Program-made: the position numbers and the translations under genes | Shown here: piece by piece, positions 23,083 to 30,420 of the stretch | Layout: each line of letters begins with the position of its first letter | Numbering within the stretch: the stretch's first letter is position 1 | Notes under the pieces: model-generated | Databases searched by the model: none | What the model was told of the DNA's origin: nothing | What the model saw: the letters and a program-made list of their open reading frames with translations, nothing else | Origin: Cryptosporangium arvum DSM 44712 | Lineage (GTDB): Bacteria; Actinomycetota; Actinomycetes; Mycobacteriales; Cryptosporangiaceae | NCBI RefSeq assembly: GCF_000585375.1 | Contig: NZ_KK073874.1 | Coordinates: 5,600,067 to 5,664,066, forward strand | Direction: 5' to 3' | Length of the DNA: 64,000 nucleotides

Positions 23083-23737
23083 CCTCGTCGAGATCGCCGA
23101 CCACCTCTTCGGCCCGCTCGGGCGCCCGGGCCAGCGCCAGGAACCGCGACGCGACGGCGTCCGGATCGCCCACCGGGTGGCCGGCCGCGAGCAGCGTCGC
23201 GATCGTGACGGTCGCGACGTGCACGCCCCGCCCGGCGACGGCCGCGCGCAGGCCCAGCGCCCAGTTGCGCAGCCCCGCCATCGCGATACCGACGTCGCCC
23301 AGCACGGGGACCGGCACCACCGACGACGCCCCGGTCGTGATCAGCACCGTGCCCGCACCCCGGGCCAGCATGCCCGGCAGGACGTGACCCACCGCCGTCA
23401 CCGCGCCCCCCACGTGCAGCGCGACCTGCGCGAACGCCCGCTCGGACGTGACTTCGCCTGCGGGTGTGATCGGCGCCGAACCCGGCCCGATCGCCCAGAT
23501 CAGCACGCCGACCGGCCCGGCGGTGTCCAGCGCCGCACGCAGCCCGGCCTCGTCGCGGACGTCGGCCGGGCAGGCGGTGGCACGTATCCCCGCTGCCCGC
23601 AGCGTCGCCGCGTCCGACTCCAGACGCGCGCCGTCGCGGGCGATCAGCCCGACCGGGTGCCCCTCCGCACCGAACCGCCGCGCCAACGCCAGCCCGAGCC
23701 CGGGCCCGGCTCCTACGACCACCACTGTGTTCGTCAC
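23063..23737 (-). CDS. Short-chain dehydrogenase/reductase family protein
   Basis: This SDR has about 224 residues with the nucleotide-binding start MTNTVVVVGAGPGLGLALAR. The usual GxxxGxG is GAGPGLG. The catalytic Ser/Tyr/Lys triad is not clear: the region IITTGASSVVPVPVLGDVGI is followed by AGLRNWALGLRAAV with no YxxxK. It may therefore be a degenerate or regulatory SDR of the NmrA or atypical class. The GTG at 23737 is chosen; the frame opens upstream to a TTG at 23773 that lies inside the probable operator. It is divergent from an HxlR regulator, a frequent arrangement for redox- or electrophile-inducible SDRs. Confidence 0.82.
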   Translation of the reverse strand: MTNTVVVVGAGPGLGLALARRFGAEGHPVGLIARDGARLESDAATLRAAGIRATACPADVRDEAGLRAALDTAGPVGVLIWAIGPGSAPITPAGEVTSERAFAQVALHVGGAVTAVGHVLPGMLARGAGTVLITTGASSVVPVPVLGDVGIAMAGLRNWALGLRAAVAGRGVHVATVTIATLLAAGHPVGDPDAVASRFLALARAPERAEEVVGDLDEVRRLVG

Positions 23738-23771
23738 CCTTCGCACAATGGTGGTCGGGAAGCGACGCCTC

Positions 23772-23793
23772 AAGTACGCACTTTTTTGTACCT
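23772..23793. promoter_or_regulatory. Inverted GTAC-type repeat between SDR and HxlR genes
   Basis: AAGTAC (23772-23777) and GTACCT (23788-23793) form an imperfect inverted repeat centred on a T-run. HxlR-family regulators commonly bind such short spaced palindromes in the divergent promoter of their target. It is placed suitably for control of both genes. Confidence 0.5.
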
Positions 23794-23802
23794 AGGGCAA
23801 TC

Positions 23803-23835
23803 GAAAGAAGACCGAGAGAAGACCTAGAGAGGACC
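23803..23835 (+). repeat. Three 11-nt purine-rich direct repeats in the hxlR leader
   Basis: GAAAGAAGACC, GAGAGAAGACC and TAGAGAGGACC follow each other without gaps and end one base before the ATG at 23837. The last copy contains the ribosome-binding site GAGAGG. The repetition may provide alternative ribosome-docking sites or a protein-binding array. Confidence 0.7.
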
Positions 23836-23836
23836 G

Positions 23837-24148
23837 ATGCTCAGCGAAACGCCGGACGAGGACGCCTGTGCGCAGGTTCTCGGGGTGATCTCCCGGATCG
23901 GTAACAAGTGGACGATGCTGGTGCTCGGCCGGCTCCGCACCGGGCCACGACATTTCGGCGAGCTCCGGCGGTCGGTCACCGGCATCTCGCACCGCATGCT
24001 CACCCTGACCCTCCGCGACCTGGAAGCCGACGGGTTCGTCACGCGGAGAGCCGACCCGCCGCACGTCAAGTACGCGCTCACCGAGCGGGGCGTCCGGATG
24101 CTCGACTCCGTGCTCGCGCTCGCCGCGATCGCCATTGACAAAAAATAG
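23837..24148 (+). CDS. HxlR-family transcriptional regulator
   Basis: This 103-residue winged-helix protein shows the full HxlR pattern. It has a cysteine near the N-terminus (DEDACAQVLGVISRIGNKWT), then LGRLRTGPRHFGELRRSVTG, the recognition helix ISHRMLTLTLRDLEADGFVT, and a wing. The conserved N-terminal cysteine is the redox or electrophile sensor in characterised relatives. It is divergent from the SDR gene, which is its likely target. Confidence 0.92.
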   Translation: MLSETPDEDACAQVLGVISRIGNKWTMLVLGRLRTGPRHFGELRRSVTGISHRMLTLTLRDLEADGFVTRRADPPHVKYALTERGVRMLDSVLALAAIAIDKK

Positions 24149-24160
24149 TTTTACGTAAAA
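24149..24160. promoter_or_regulatory. AT-rich palindrome upstream of the ArsR-like gene
   Basis: TTTTACGTAAAA is a perfect 12-bp palindrome, flanked as AGTTTTACGTAAAAACT, in the only AT-rich stretch of this neighbourhood. It lies 13 bases upstream of the ATG at 24174 and is a good candidate operator for the regulator encoded there. Confidence 0.6.
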
Positions 24161-24173
24161 ACTCGTCCTCGCC

Positions 24174-24737
24174 ATGAGAGACGTCCTGTACCTCGACCGC
24201 GTGACGCAGGCCGAGACCCTGCTCAAGCCGCAGCGCATCGAGGTGCTGCGGCGCCTCGCCGAACCCCGCTCGTGCACCGAGGTCGCCGCCGAGCTCGACC
24301 AGACGCCGCAGCGCGTCTACTACCACGTCAAACGGATGCTCGACGCCGACCTCGTGCGCCAGGTCGCCGAGCGCCGGGTGCGCGGCATCTCCGAGGGCAT
24401 CTACCAGGCGGCGGCCCGCTCGTACTGGTTGTCGCCCGGCCTGGTGGGGCGGATCGGGCCGGGCCGCACCCGCGACCGGCTCAGCCTGGGCCACCTGATC
24501 GACCTGATGGAGGACGTCCAGCGGGACGTCGCCGCGCTCGACCTCACCCGGCCCGACCTGCCGTCGATCGGCGTCTCCGGAGAGATCCGGGTCCGTCCGG
24601 AGGACCGCGCGGCCTTCCTCGGCGAGCTGCAGCGGACCCTGCAGGACCTCTTCACCCGGTACGGCGGCGCCGAGGGGGACGCGTTCCGCCTTGCCGTCGC
24701 CTGCTACCCCACGGGAGACCCCGATGACCGAGTTTGA
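24174..24737 (+). CDS. ArsR-like winged-helix regulator
   Basis: This 187-residue protein has an N-terminal winged helix at residues ~10-75 (LLKPQRIEVLRRLAEPRSCT, VAAELDQTPQRVYYHVKRML, DADLVRQVAERRVRGISEGI). Its C-terminal half is the ligand/dimer part typical of actinobacterial helix-turn-helix proteins paired with SRPBCC proteins. Its 3' end overlaps the SRPBCC gene by 14 bases, so they are translationally coupled. It may repress its own operon through the upstream AT-rich palindrome. Confidence 0.88.
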   Translation: MRDVLYLDRVTQAETLLKPQRIEVLRRLAEPRSCTEVAAELDQTPQRVYYHVKRMLDADLVRQVAERRVRGISEGIYQAAARSYWLSPGLVGRIGPGRTRDRLSLGHLIDLMEDVQRDVAALDLTRPDLPSIGVSGEIRVRPEDRAAFLGELQRTLQDLFTRYGGAEGDAFRLAVACYPTGDPDDRV

Positions 24738-25611
24738 CCTGCGCCTGACCGCGATCGTGGCGGCCCCGCCGGACGCCGTCCACCGCGCGCTCACCGATCC
24801 GGCCGCGCTGCGCGTCTGGCTGGCCGAGCACGCCGAGGTCGACCTGCCCGGCCGCTACGCGTTCTGGGGCCGCTTCACCCCCGACGGCGCCGAGCCGCAC
24901 CAGCGCCTGCTCCACGCCGACGAGCGCACCCTGCGCTTCGCCTGGACCGTCGACGGGGTCGAGACCACCACCCAGTTCGAGCTGGCCGAGGACCCCGAGG
25001 GCACGCTCGTGACGCTGAGCCAGAGCGATCTGCCGAGCTTCGAGGACGTGATCGCCGACCGGGCCGGGCCCCGCGGCGCCCTGCAGACGTTCTGGACGCT
25101 CTCGATCGCGAACCTCGCCGACCACCTCTCCGGCCGTGAGCTGACCCCCAAGTGCGACTTCACCTCGACCGAGTTCCGCGCCGAGATGCTCATCGACGCG
25201 CCGCCGGACGAGGTGTTCGCCTCGATGACCGAGCCGGAGCAGTTCAGCCGGTGGTCCGGCGCCACCGTGGGCATCGAGCCCCACGTCGGCGGCCGCTTCG
25301 CGATGGGCGGGTTCGACACCGACCCGGGTGGGGCGAGGTTCGTCGAGTTCGAGCCGGGCCGCAAGGTCACGCTGCGCTTCGCCGACGGCATGCTCGACTC
25401 CTGGGAGCTGGCCGGCTCGGACGGCAAGACGCGGCTCACCGTGGTGCAGAGCGGCTTCGACCCCACGAACCCGCCGCACCCGGGCTGGGCCGGCTGGCTG
25501 GGTGGCCTCGCCGCTCTGCGTCGCTACCACGAACTGCCCGACCGGCGTCCGATCTGGCGCGGGATGGAGATCGCCGGGCTGCCCGAGGGTCTGCTCGCTA
25601 CGGAGCAGTAG
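24724..25611 (+). CDS. Double SRPBCC (AHSA1-like) domain protein
   Basis: This 295-residue protein contains two consecutive START/AHSA1-type domains. The first (about 1-145) opens with AIVAAPPDAVHRALTDPAAL; the second (about 150-285) opens with MLIDAPPDEVFASMTEPEQF and RWSGATVGIEPHVGGRFAMG. Each repeats the family pattern of a beta strand, APPDEVF helix and Trp/Gly-rich turn. Such domains bind hydrophobic ligands. The start at 24724 lies within the end of the ArsR-like gene. An ArsR plus SRPBCC pair is a common actinobacterial arrangement of unclear biochemical role. Confidence 0.87.
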   Translation: MTEFDLRLTAIVAAPPDAVHRALTDPAALRVWLAEHAEVDLPGRYAFWGRFTPDGAEPHQRLLHADERTLRFAWTVDGVETTTQFELAEDPEGTLVTLSQSDLPSFEDVIADRAGPRGALQTFWTLSIANLADHLSGRELTPKCDFTSTEFRAEMLIDAPPDEVFASMTEPEQFSRWSGATVGIEPHVGGRFAMGGFDTDPGGARFVEFEPGRKVTLRFADGMLDSWELAGSDGKTRLTVVQSGFDPTNPPHPGWAGWLGGLAALRRYHELPDRRPIWRGMEIAGLPEGLLATEQ

Positions 25612-26041
25612 GGGGCGGGCCCGCGACACGCAGGTGGAAGGCCTCCGCCGCGGCGACGATCGACCCGATGTCGAACGGCGCGGGAACGTCGTCGCCGGCC
25701 AGCACCGGGGAGCTGTTGCCGGAGAACCACTTCTCCAGCCCCGCGGGCGCGAAGCTGACGGCGAGGCGCGCGACCGGCGAACGGACCAGGTAGGAGTGCG
25801 GCACGCCCTTGGGCCCGAGCGCCACCTCCCCCGGCGTGAGGGTGAAACGCTCGTCGCCGACGAACACCGTGATCTCGCCGTCCAGCACCGTCCACACCTC
25901 GTCCTCGTGGTCGTGGACGTGGATCGGCGGGGCGTGCTTCTCCGTGTCGGTGAACTCCATCACGCTGATCGCCCCGCCGGTGGATTCGCCGGGGATCAGG
26001 ATCCTGGCCTTGCCGCCGAGGAACCAGAACTGGTCGGTCAT
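25598..26041 (-). CDS. Cupin-domain protein
   Basis: This 147-residue single-cupin protein has metal-binding motif 1 HAPPIHVHDHEDEVWTVLDG (His, His, Glu) and motif 2 GVPHSYLV. A strong AGGAGG lies upstream of the ATG at 26041. The 3' end overlaps the convergent SRPBCC gene by 14 bases. It is the last gene of the long leftward P450 unit. Possible roles are ligand binding, isomerisation or oxygenation of a small organic acid; the sequence does not decide. Confidence 0.88.
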   Translation of the reverse strand: MTDQFWFLGGKARILIPGESTGGAISVMEFTDTEKHAPPIHVHDHEDEVWTVLDGEITVFVGDERFTLTPGEVALGPKGVPHSYLVRSPVARLAVSFAPAGLEKWFSGNSSPVLAGDDVPAPFDIGSIVAAAEAFHLRVAGPPPTAP

Positions 26042-26050
26042 TCCAACCTC

Positions 26051-26839
26051 CTACACACTCGTGGTCAGACCGCCGTCGATGACGAAGTCGGCGCCGGTGA
26101 CGTTCTCGGCCCGGTCGCCGGCCAGCAGCAGCACCAGCGCGGCGACCTCGGCCGGGGTGCTGAACCGGCCGGTGACCGCGTCGGCCGCGGCGGCCGCGGC
26201 GATCTCCTCCGGTGACCGGGAGTTGGCCCGGCTCACCGTGGCGGCGACCCCGTTGTCGCCCAGCCAGAGCTCGGTGCTCACCGGGCCCGGGCTGACCGTG
26301 TTGACCCGGATCCCGCGCGGGCCGACCTCCTTGGACAGTGCCTTGGAGAAGTTGACGAGCGCGCCCTTGGCCGCGCTGTAGTCGATCACCAGCGGATCGG
26401 GCAGCGACGCGTTCACCGACGCGATCGTCACGATCGAACCCGCGCCGCGCTCGAGCATCGACGGCAGCGCGGCCCGCACGGTGCGCACCGCGACCAGGAG
26501 GTTCACGGTCAGCGTCGCGGTCCAGTCGGCGTCGCTCACCGACAGGAACCCGCCGGTGCGCGGGTGCACCGCGCCGACGTTGTTGACCAGCACGTCCACG
26601 CCGCCGTACGTCTCGACCGCCGCCTCGATCAACGTCCGCGGCCCGTCCGGATCGGTGAGGTCCACCGCGACCGGGTGCACCGACGCGTGCGCGGCCAGGT
26701 CCTTGAGCTCGGGTGTGATCTGACGCGACCCGGTGACGACGCCGGCCCCCTCGCCGACCAGCGCCTGCGCGATCGCCAGCCCGATGCCTTTGCTCGCGCC
26801 GGTCACCACCGCGGTCTTGCCGTACAGGTGCAGGTTCAC
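26051..26839 (-). CDS. SDR family oxidoreductase
   Basis: This 262-residue classical SDR has TAVVTGASKGIGLAIAQALV (NAD(P) binding), NNVG, a serine in IVTIASVNASLPDPLVIDYS, and the catalytic YSAAKGALVNFSKAL with Tyr and Lys. The GTG at 26839 overlaps the preceding hydrolase stop (GTGA) and gives the usual SDR N-terminus. It catalyses an NAD(P)-dependent alcohol/ketone interconversion. Its coupling to the upstream alpha/beta hydrolase suggests they act on one metabolite. Confidence 0.92.
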   Translation of the reverse strand: MNLHLYGKTAVVTGASKGIGLAIAQALVGEGAGVVTGSRQITPELKDLAAHASVHPVAVDLTDPDGPRTLIEAAVETYGGVDVLVNNVGAVHPRTGGFLSVSDADWTATLTVNLLVAVRTVRAALPSMLERGAGSIVTIASVNASLPDPLVIDYSAAKGALVNFSKALSKEVGPRGIRVNTVSPGPVSTELWLGDNGVAATVSRANSRSPEEIAAAAAADAVTGRFSTPAEVAALVLLLAGDRAENVTGADFVIDGGLTTSV

Positions 26840-27624
26840 AGCCCCTGCTTCGTCAGCCATTCGAGACACGCGTCGGCGACCTCGCGCCAGCCGTGGTCGA
26901 TGGTCAGGGAGTGACCGCGGTCGGGCCAGTCGAGCAGGTCGGTGACCGCGTCCGAGTGCCGGTACTGCTTCAGCGTGGCCCGGGTGACCGACTCGGGCAC
27001 GGTGTGGTCCTTGCCGCCGGTCATCAGCAGCAGCGGGCCGCGCAGCTCGTTGTGGGTGTCCACGGCCGCCGGGGAGTGCGGGTTGAAGTTCGCGGTCGCC
27101 GCCTCGAACAGCGGCTTGCCCGGCGCGGGGATCGTCCACTTGTCGAACAGCTCCTGCGACTCCTCCGCCGGGATCGCGTTGCCGAACGCGAAGCGGAACT
27201 GCTCGGCGGTGAGCGACACCGCCCGGTGGAGGTTCGCGGGGTTCTTGAACACCGGCAGCGTGGCCCGCAGCGCGGAGAGCGGCACCGGGAGCACGCCCTT
27301 GATCTGGGCGGCGTCGATCGCGATCGCCGCCACCGCGAGGTCCTGGCCCAGCAGCTTCTGGGCGATCATGCCGCCGAACGAGTGCCCGATCAGGATCGGC
27401 TTCTCCGGCAGCGTGCCGATGAGCGCGGCGAAGTGCGCCACCACGTCGTCGATGCCGTGGTCGGCGATCGCGTCGGGGTTCGCCCGCGCCTGCGCCACCG
27501 TGTCCGGGTCGCCGGGCCAGCCGGGCGCCGAGGCGTCGTAGCCGGCCGATCGGAACCGGTCGATCCAGGGAGCCCACGACTCGGCGTGCAGCCACAGTCC
27601 GTGGAGGAAGAGTACGGGTGCCAT
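26836..27624 (-). CDS. Alpha/beta-fold hydrolase
   Basis: This 262-residue hydrolase has the oxyanion HGLW at 8-11, the nucleophile Ser82 in IGHSFGG, the acid region TGGKDHTVPE, and the histidine in WPDRGHSLTID. The ATG at 27624 is preceded by a 56-base gap from the LAL regulator, and its stop overlaps the SDR start. It is likely an esterase or haloalkane/epoxide-hydrolase-like enzyme; the substrate is unknown. Confidence 0.9.
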   Translation of the reverse strand: MAPVLFLHGLWLHAESWAPWIDRFRSAGYDASAPGWPGDPDTVAQARANPDAIADHGIDDVVAHFAALIGTLPEKPILIGHSFGGMIAQKLLGQDLAVAAIAIDAAQIKGVLPVPLSALRATLPVFKNPANLHRAVSLTAEQFRFAFGNAIPAEESQELFDKWTIPAPGKPLFEAATANFNPHSPAAVDTHNELRGPLLLMTGGKDHTVPESVTRATLKQYRHSDAVTDLLDWPDRGHSLTIDHGWREVADACLEWLTKQGL

Positions 27625-27680
27625 GGCGACCAGCCCACCACCGGTGACCCCGGGCTCGCGCCGGGGAAACACCCCAGTCC

Positions 27681-30380
27681 CTACGGGTCGAGCACCCCAG
27701 CCAGCTGCCGCCGGGAGGTGATGTTCAGCTTCCGGAACGTCTTGTTCAGGTGGTACTCGACCGTGGACGCGGTCACGAACAACCGGGTCGCGATCTCCGC
27801 GTTCGTGGCTCCCCGGCTCGCGAGGCGCGCCACCTGCAGCTCCTGCGCGGTCAGGCTGACGTCGGCCGCGGGCGTGCGTTTGCGTACCGACGCTCCGGTC
27901 GCGCGCAGTTCGTGCTCGGCGCGGGTCGCGAACGCGGCCGCGCCCATCGCGGTGAACCGCTCGTGGGCGACGCGCAGCTGGTCGCGGGCGTCGGCCCGGC
28001 GGCCCTGTCGGCGCAGCCACTCGCCGTAGAGCAGGTGCGTGCGGGCGAGATCGGTCCGCACCGACGTGCGGTCCAGCTGCTCGATCGACTCCTTGTAGAG
28101 CGCCTCGGCGTCACCGGGATCGGCCAGCAGCGCCCGGCACCGGGCCAGCAGGCCGAGCGCCCACGGCGTCCCGCTCACCGGTGCCCGCGAGGCCAGCCGG
28201 TCGAACGCGAACCGCGCCGCCGCCCGGTCACCGGCCCGGACGGCCGCCTCCACCGCGTCGGCCAGAACGCGGTTGCCCTCACCGGGCGGATCGTCGGCGA
28301 GCAGACGCTCGGCGGCGTCCAGCGCCTCGCGGTAGCGCCCGAGCCCGAGCTCCAGGACGACGAGCGCGTACCGGGCGTGCGCCTCCAGCACCCCGTAGCG
28401 CAGCTGGGCTCCCCACACCCGCAGGGCCAGGTCGGCCGCGGCCCGCGTCTGGTCCTCCCGGCCCTGCCAGGCGAACAGTTCGACGCGGTGCGCGTCGCCG
28501 CGCGGCGGCAGCCCCATCGCCGCGCACAGCTCGGTGGCCTCGTCGTGGTGCGCCTCGGCCTCGGCGAACCGGCCGATCGCGACCTTCCACAGCGCCACCG
28601 TGGACAACGTGCTGTTCAGACCCTGCAGCGCGCCCTGCGCCCGCTGGAACTCCTCCATCCGGGTGAGGACGGCACCGAGCCCGTCGTCGTCCCAGAGGTC
28701 GATCGCGGCCCACGAACCTACCGACGCCTCCGCGCCCGCGCCGTCCGCGAAGTCCTCGGTACGCATCGTCGCGACCGCGGTACGCAGCAGCGGCGCGGCC
28801 CGCGCGTAGTCGCCGGCGATCCGGGCCGCGAACGCGTCGAGCGCGCGGTCGGCCACGGTCGGCCGGTCGCTCGGGGGCAGGCGCGCCGCGGCCCGGGCGA
28901 CGTCGAGCAGCGTGACCCCCTCGGTGTAGCGCCCGGCGAGCAGACCGGCGGTCATCGCCTCCCACAGCATCGCCCGGGCCGTGGGGCCGTCCAGCGGACC
29001 GAACGTGCTCAGCGCGTCGAGCAGGATCGCCGGGGCCCGCGCCGCGACGCCGCTGCCGTACCACTCCACGCTCGCCCGCACGCGCTGGGCCGCGGCCCGC
29101 GCGGCCGGCCGGGTGAGCCACGGCGTCGCCCGGTCGAGCCGGCTCGCGGCCGCGGCCGTGTCGCCGATGACGACGAACGTGCGTGCCGCCGCGAGGAAGC
29201 GCTCCGCGCGCCGCGGGGCGTCCGACGTCAGCTCGGCGGCGCGGGACCAGAACGCCGCCCGCGCCGCGCCGCCCCGGGCGCCCGACGCGGCGTTCTCCAG
29301 TTCGTCGGCGACCGTGTCGTCCAGCCCGGCCACCGACTCGGCGCGGTGCCAGGCGCGGCGGTCGGCGCGCACGGTGACGTGGCCGAGCGCCGCGTGCACC
29401 GCGCGCCGGTCCGCCGGGGAGGCGTCCGCGTAGACCGCGGAGCGGATGAGCGGGTGCCGGATCGTGTGCCCGCGGACGACCCCGGCCGAGATCGCCGGGT
29501 CGAGCGCCGCGGGCTCCACGCCGAGCCGGGCGGCGGCCCGCCAGAGCAGCGCCTCGTCGTCGCCGGGGGCAGCGGCGAGCAGGAGCACCAGCCGCCGCGT
29601 GTCCGGCGGCAACACCCGTACCCGGCGGACGAAGTGCGCCTCCAGCCGTTCGCCGATCGGCAGGTGCTCCGGCAGCACCGAAGCGCCGGCGAGCTGTTCG
29701 GTGGTGAGCGCGCCGGTCACCTCCAGCAGCGCGAGCGGGTTGCCGCCGGTCTCGGCGACGATGCGGTCCGCGACGTGCGGATCGAGCCGGCTCGGGGCGG
29801 TGTCCGCGACCAGCCGCCGGGCGTCGTCGGCGGTGAGCCCGGCCACCGGGTGGGACGGCAGGCCGCGCAGCACGGCGAGCGCGGCCGGGTCGTCGCGGAC
29901 ACCGATCAGCAGGCCGATGCCGTCGGCGTCCAGCCGCCGCCCGACGAACGCCAGCACGGCCAGCGACTCCGGGTCCAGCCACTGCGCGTCGTCGACCAGG
30001 CAGACCACCGGTGCGTCGGCGGCGACGTCGGCCAGCAGCGTCAGCGTCGCCAGCCCGACCAGGAACAGGTCGGGAGCGGGCCCGCCGACGCGGCCGAACA
30101 CGGTGGCCAGCGCGGTGCGCTGGGGATCGGGAAGGTGATCGGAGCGGTCCAGGAACGGGCGGAGCAGCCGGTGGAGCCCGGCGTAGCCCAGATGCGTCTC
30201 CGCCTCCGCGCCGCCGGTGCGCGCGCACCGCACCCCGTCGGCGGCCCCGGCGACGCCGTCGAGCAGGCGGGTCTTGCCGATACCCGCCTCGCCGACGAGG
30301 ACGAGCGTCGCGCTCGACCCGCCCCGGACCCGTTCGACGAACGAATCCAGGAGCTGACGCTCCTCCAGCCGCCCCTGCAT
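27681..30380 (-). CDS. LAL-type LuxR regulator (AAA ATPase plus C-terminal HTH)
   Basis: This is an 899-residue large ATP-binding LuxR regulator. Walker A GEAGIGKT is at residues 30-37, and a Walker B-like VVCLVDDAQWLDPESLAVLA lies around 125. A long helical (TPR/MalT-like) middle follows, then the LuxR HTH at the C-terminus (LTAQELQVARLASRGATNAE, STVEYHLNKTFRKLNI). The ATG at 30380 is chosen because the protein then opens at the ATPase domain. LAL proteins activate catabolic operons in response to an inducer. It stands second of two LAL genes in tandem inside the P450 unit. Confidence 0.92.
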   Translation of the reverse strand: MQGRLEERQLLDSFVERVRGGSSATLVLVGEAGIGKTRLLDGVAGAADGVRCARTGGAEAETHLGYAGLHRLLRPFLDRSDHLPDPQRTALATVFGRVGGPAPDLFLVGLATLTLLADVAADAPVVCLVDDAQWLDPESLAVLAFVGRRLDADGIGLLIGVRDDPAALAVLRGLPSHPVAGLTADDARRLVADTAPSRLDPHVADRIVAETGGNPLALLEVTGALTTEQLAGASVLPEHLPIGERLEAHFVRRVRVLPPDTRRLVLLLAAAPGDDEALLWRAAARLGVEPAALDPAISAGVVRGHTIRHPLIRSAVYADASPADRRAVHAALGHVTVRADRRAWHRAESVAGLDDTVADELENAASGARGGAARAAFWSRAAELTSDAPRRAERFLAAARTFVVIGDTAAAASRLDRATPWLTRPAARAAAQRVRASVEWYGSGVAARAPAILLDALSTFGPLDGPTARAMLWEAMTAGLLAGRYTEGVTLLDVARAAARLPPSDRPTVADRALDAFAARIAGDYARAAPLLRTAVATMRTEDFADGAGAEASVGSWAAIDLWDDDGLGAVLTRMEEFQRAQGALQGLNSTLSTVALWKVAIGRFAEAEAHHDEATELCAAMGLPPRGDAHRVELFAWQGREDQTRAAADLALRVWGAQLRYGVLEAHARYALVVLELGLGRYREALDAAERLLADDPPGEGNRVLADAVEAAVRAGDRAAARFAFDRLASRAPVSGTPWALGLLARCRALLADPGDAEALYKESIEQLDRTSVRTDLARTHLLYGEWLRRQGRRADARDQLRVAHERFTAMGAAAFATRAEHELRATGASVRKRTPAADVSLTAQELQVARLASRGATNAEIATRLFVTASTVEYHLNKTFRKLNITSRRQLAGVLDP

Positions 30381-30420
30381 GGCTCCGAGCGTAAGGACGG
30401 GCCGGTCTCCCTCGCGTACG

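Noticed and set aside
23738-23773. TTG start for the SDR gene
   Set aside because: It would place the start within the inverted repeat and add residues before a normal SDR N-terminus; the GTG at 23737 is more plausible.
26840-27595. Long N-terminal extension of the SDR ending at 26051
   Set aside because: It overlaps the alpha/beta hydrolase gene; the GTG at 26839 with GTGA overlap fits the SDR start.
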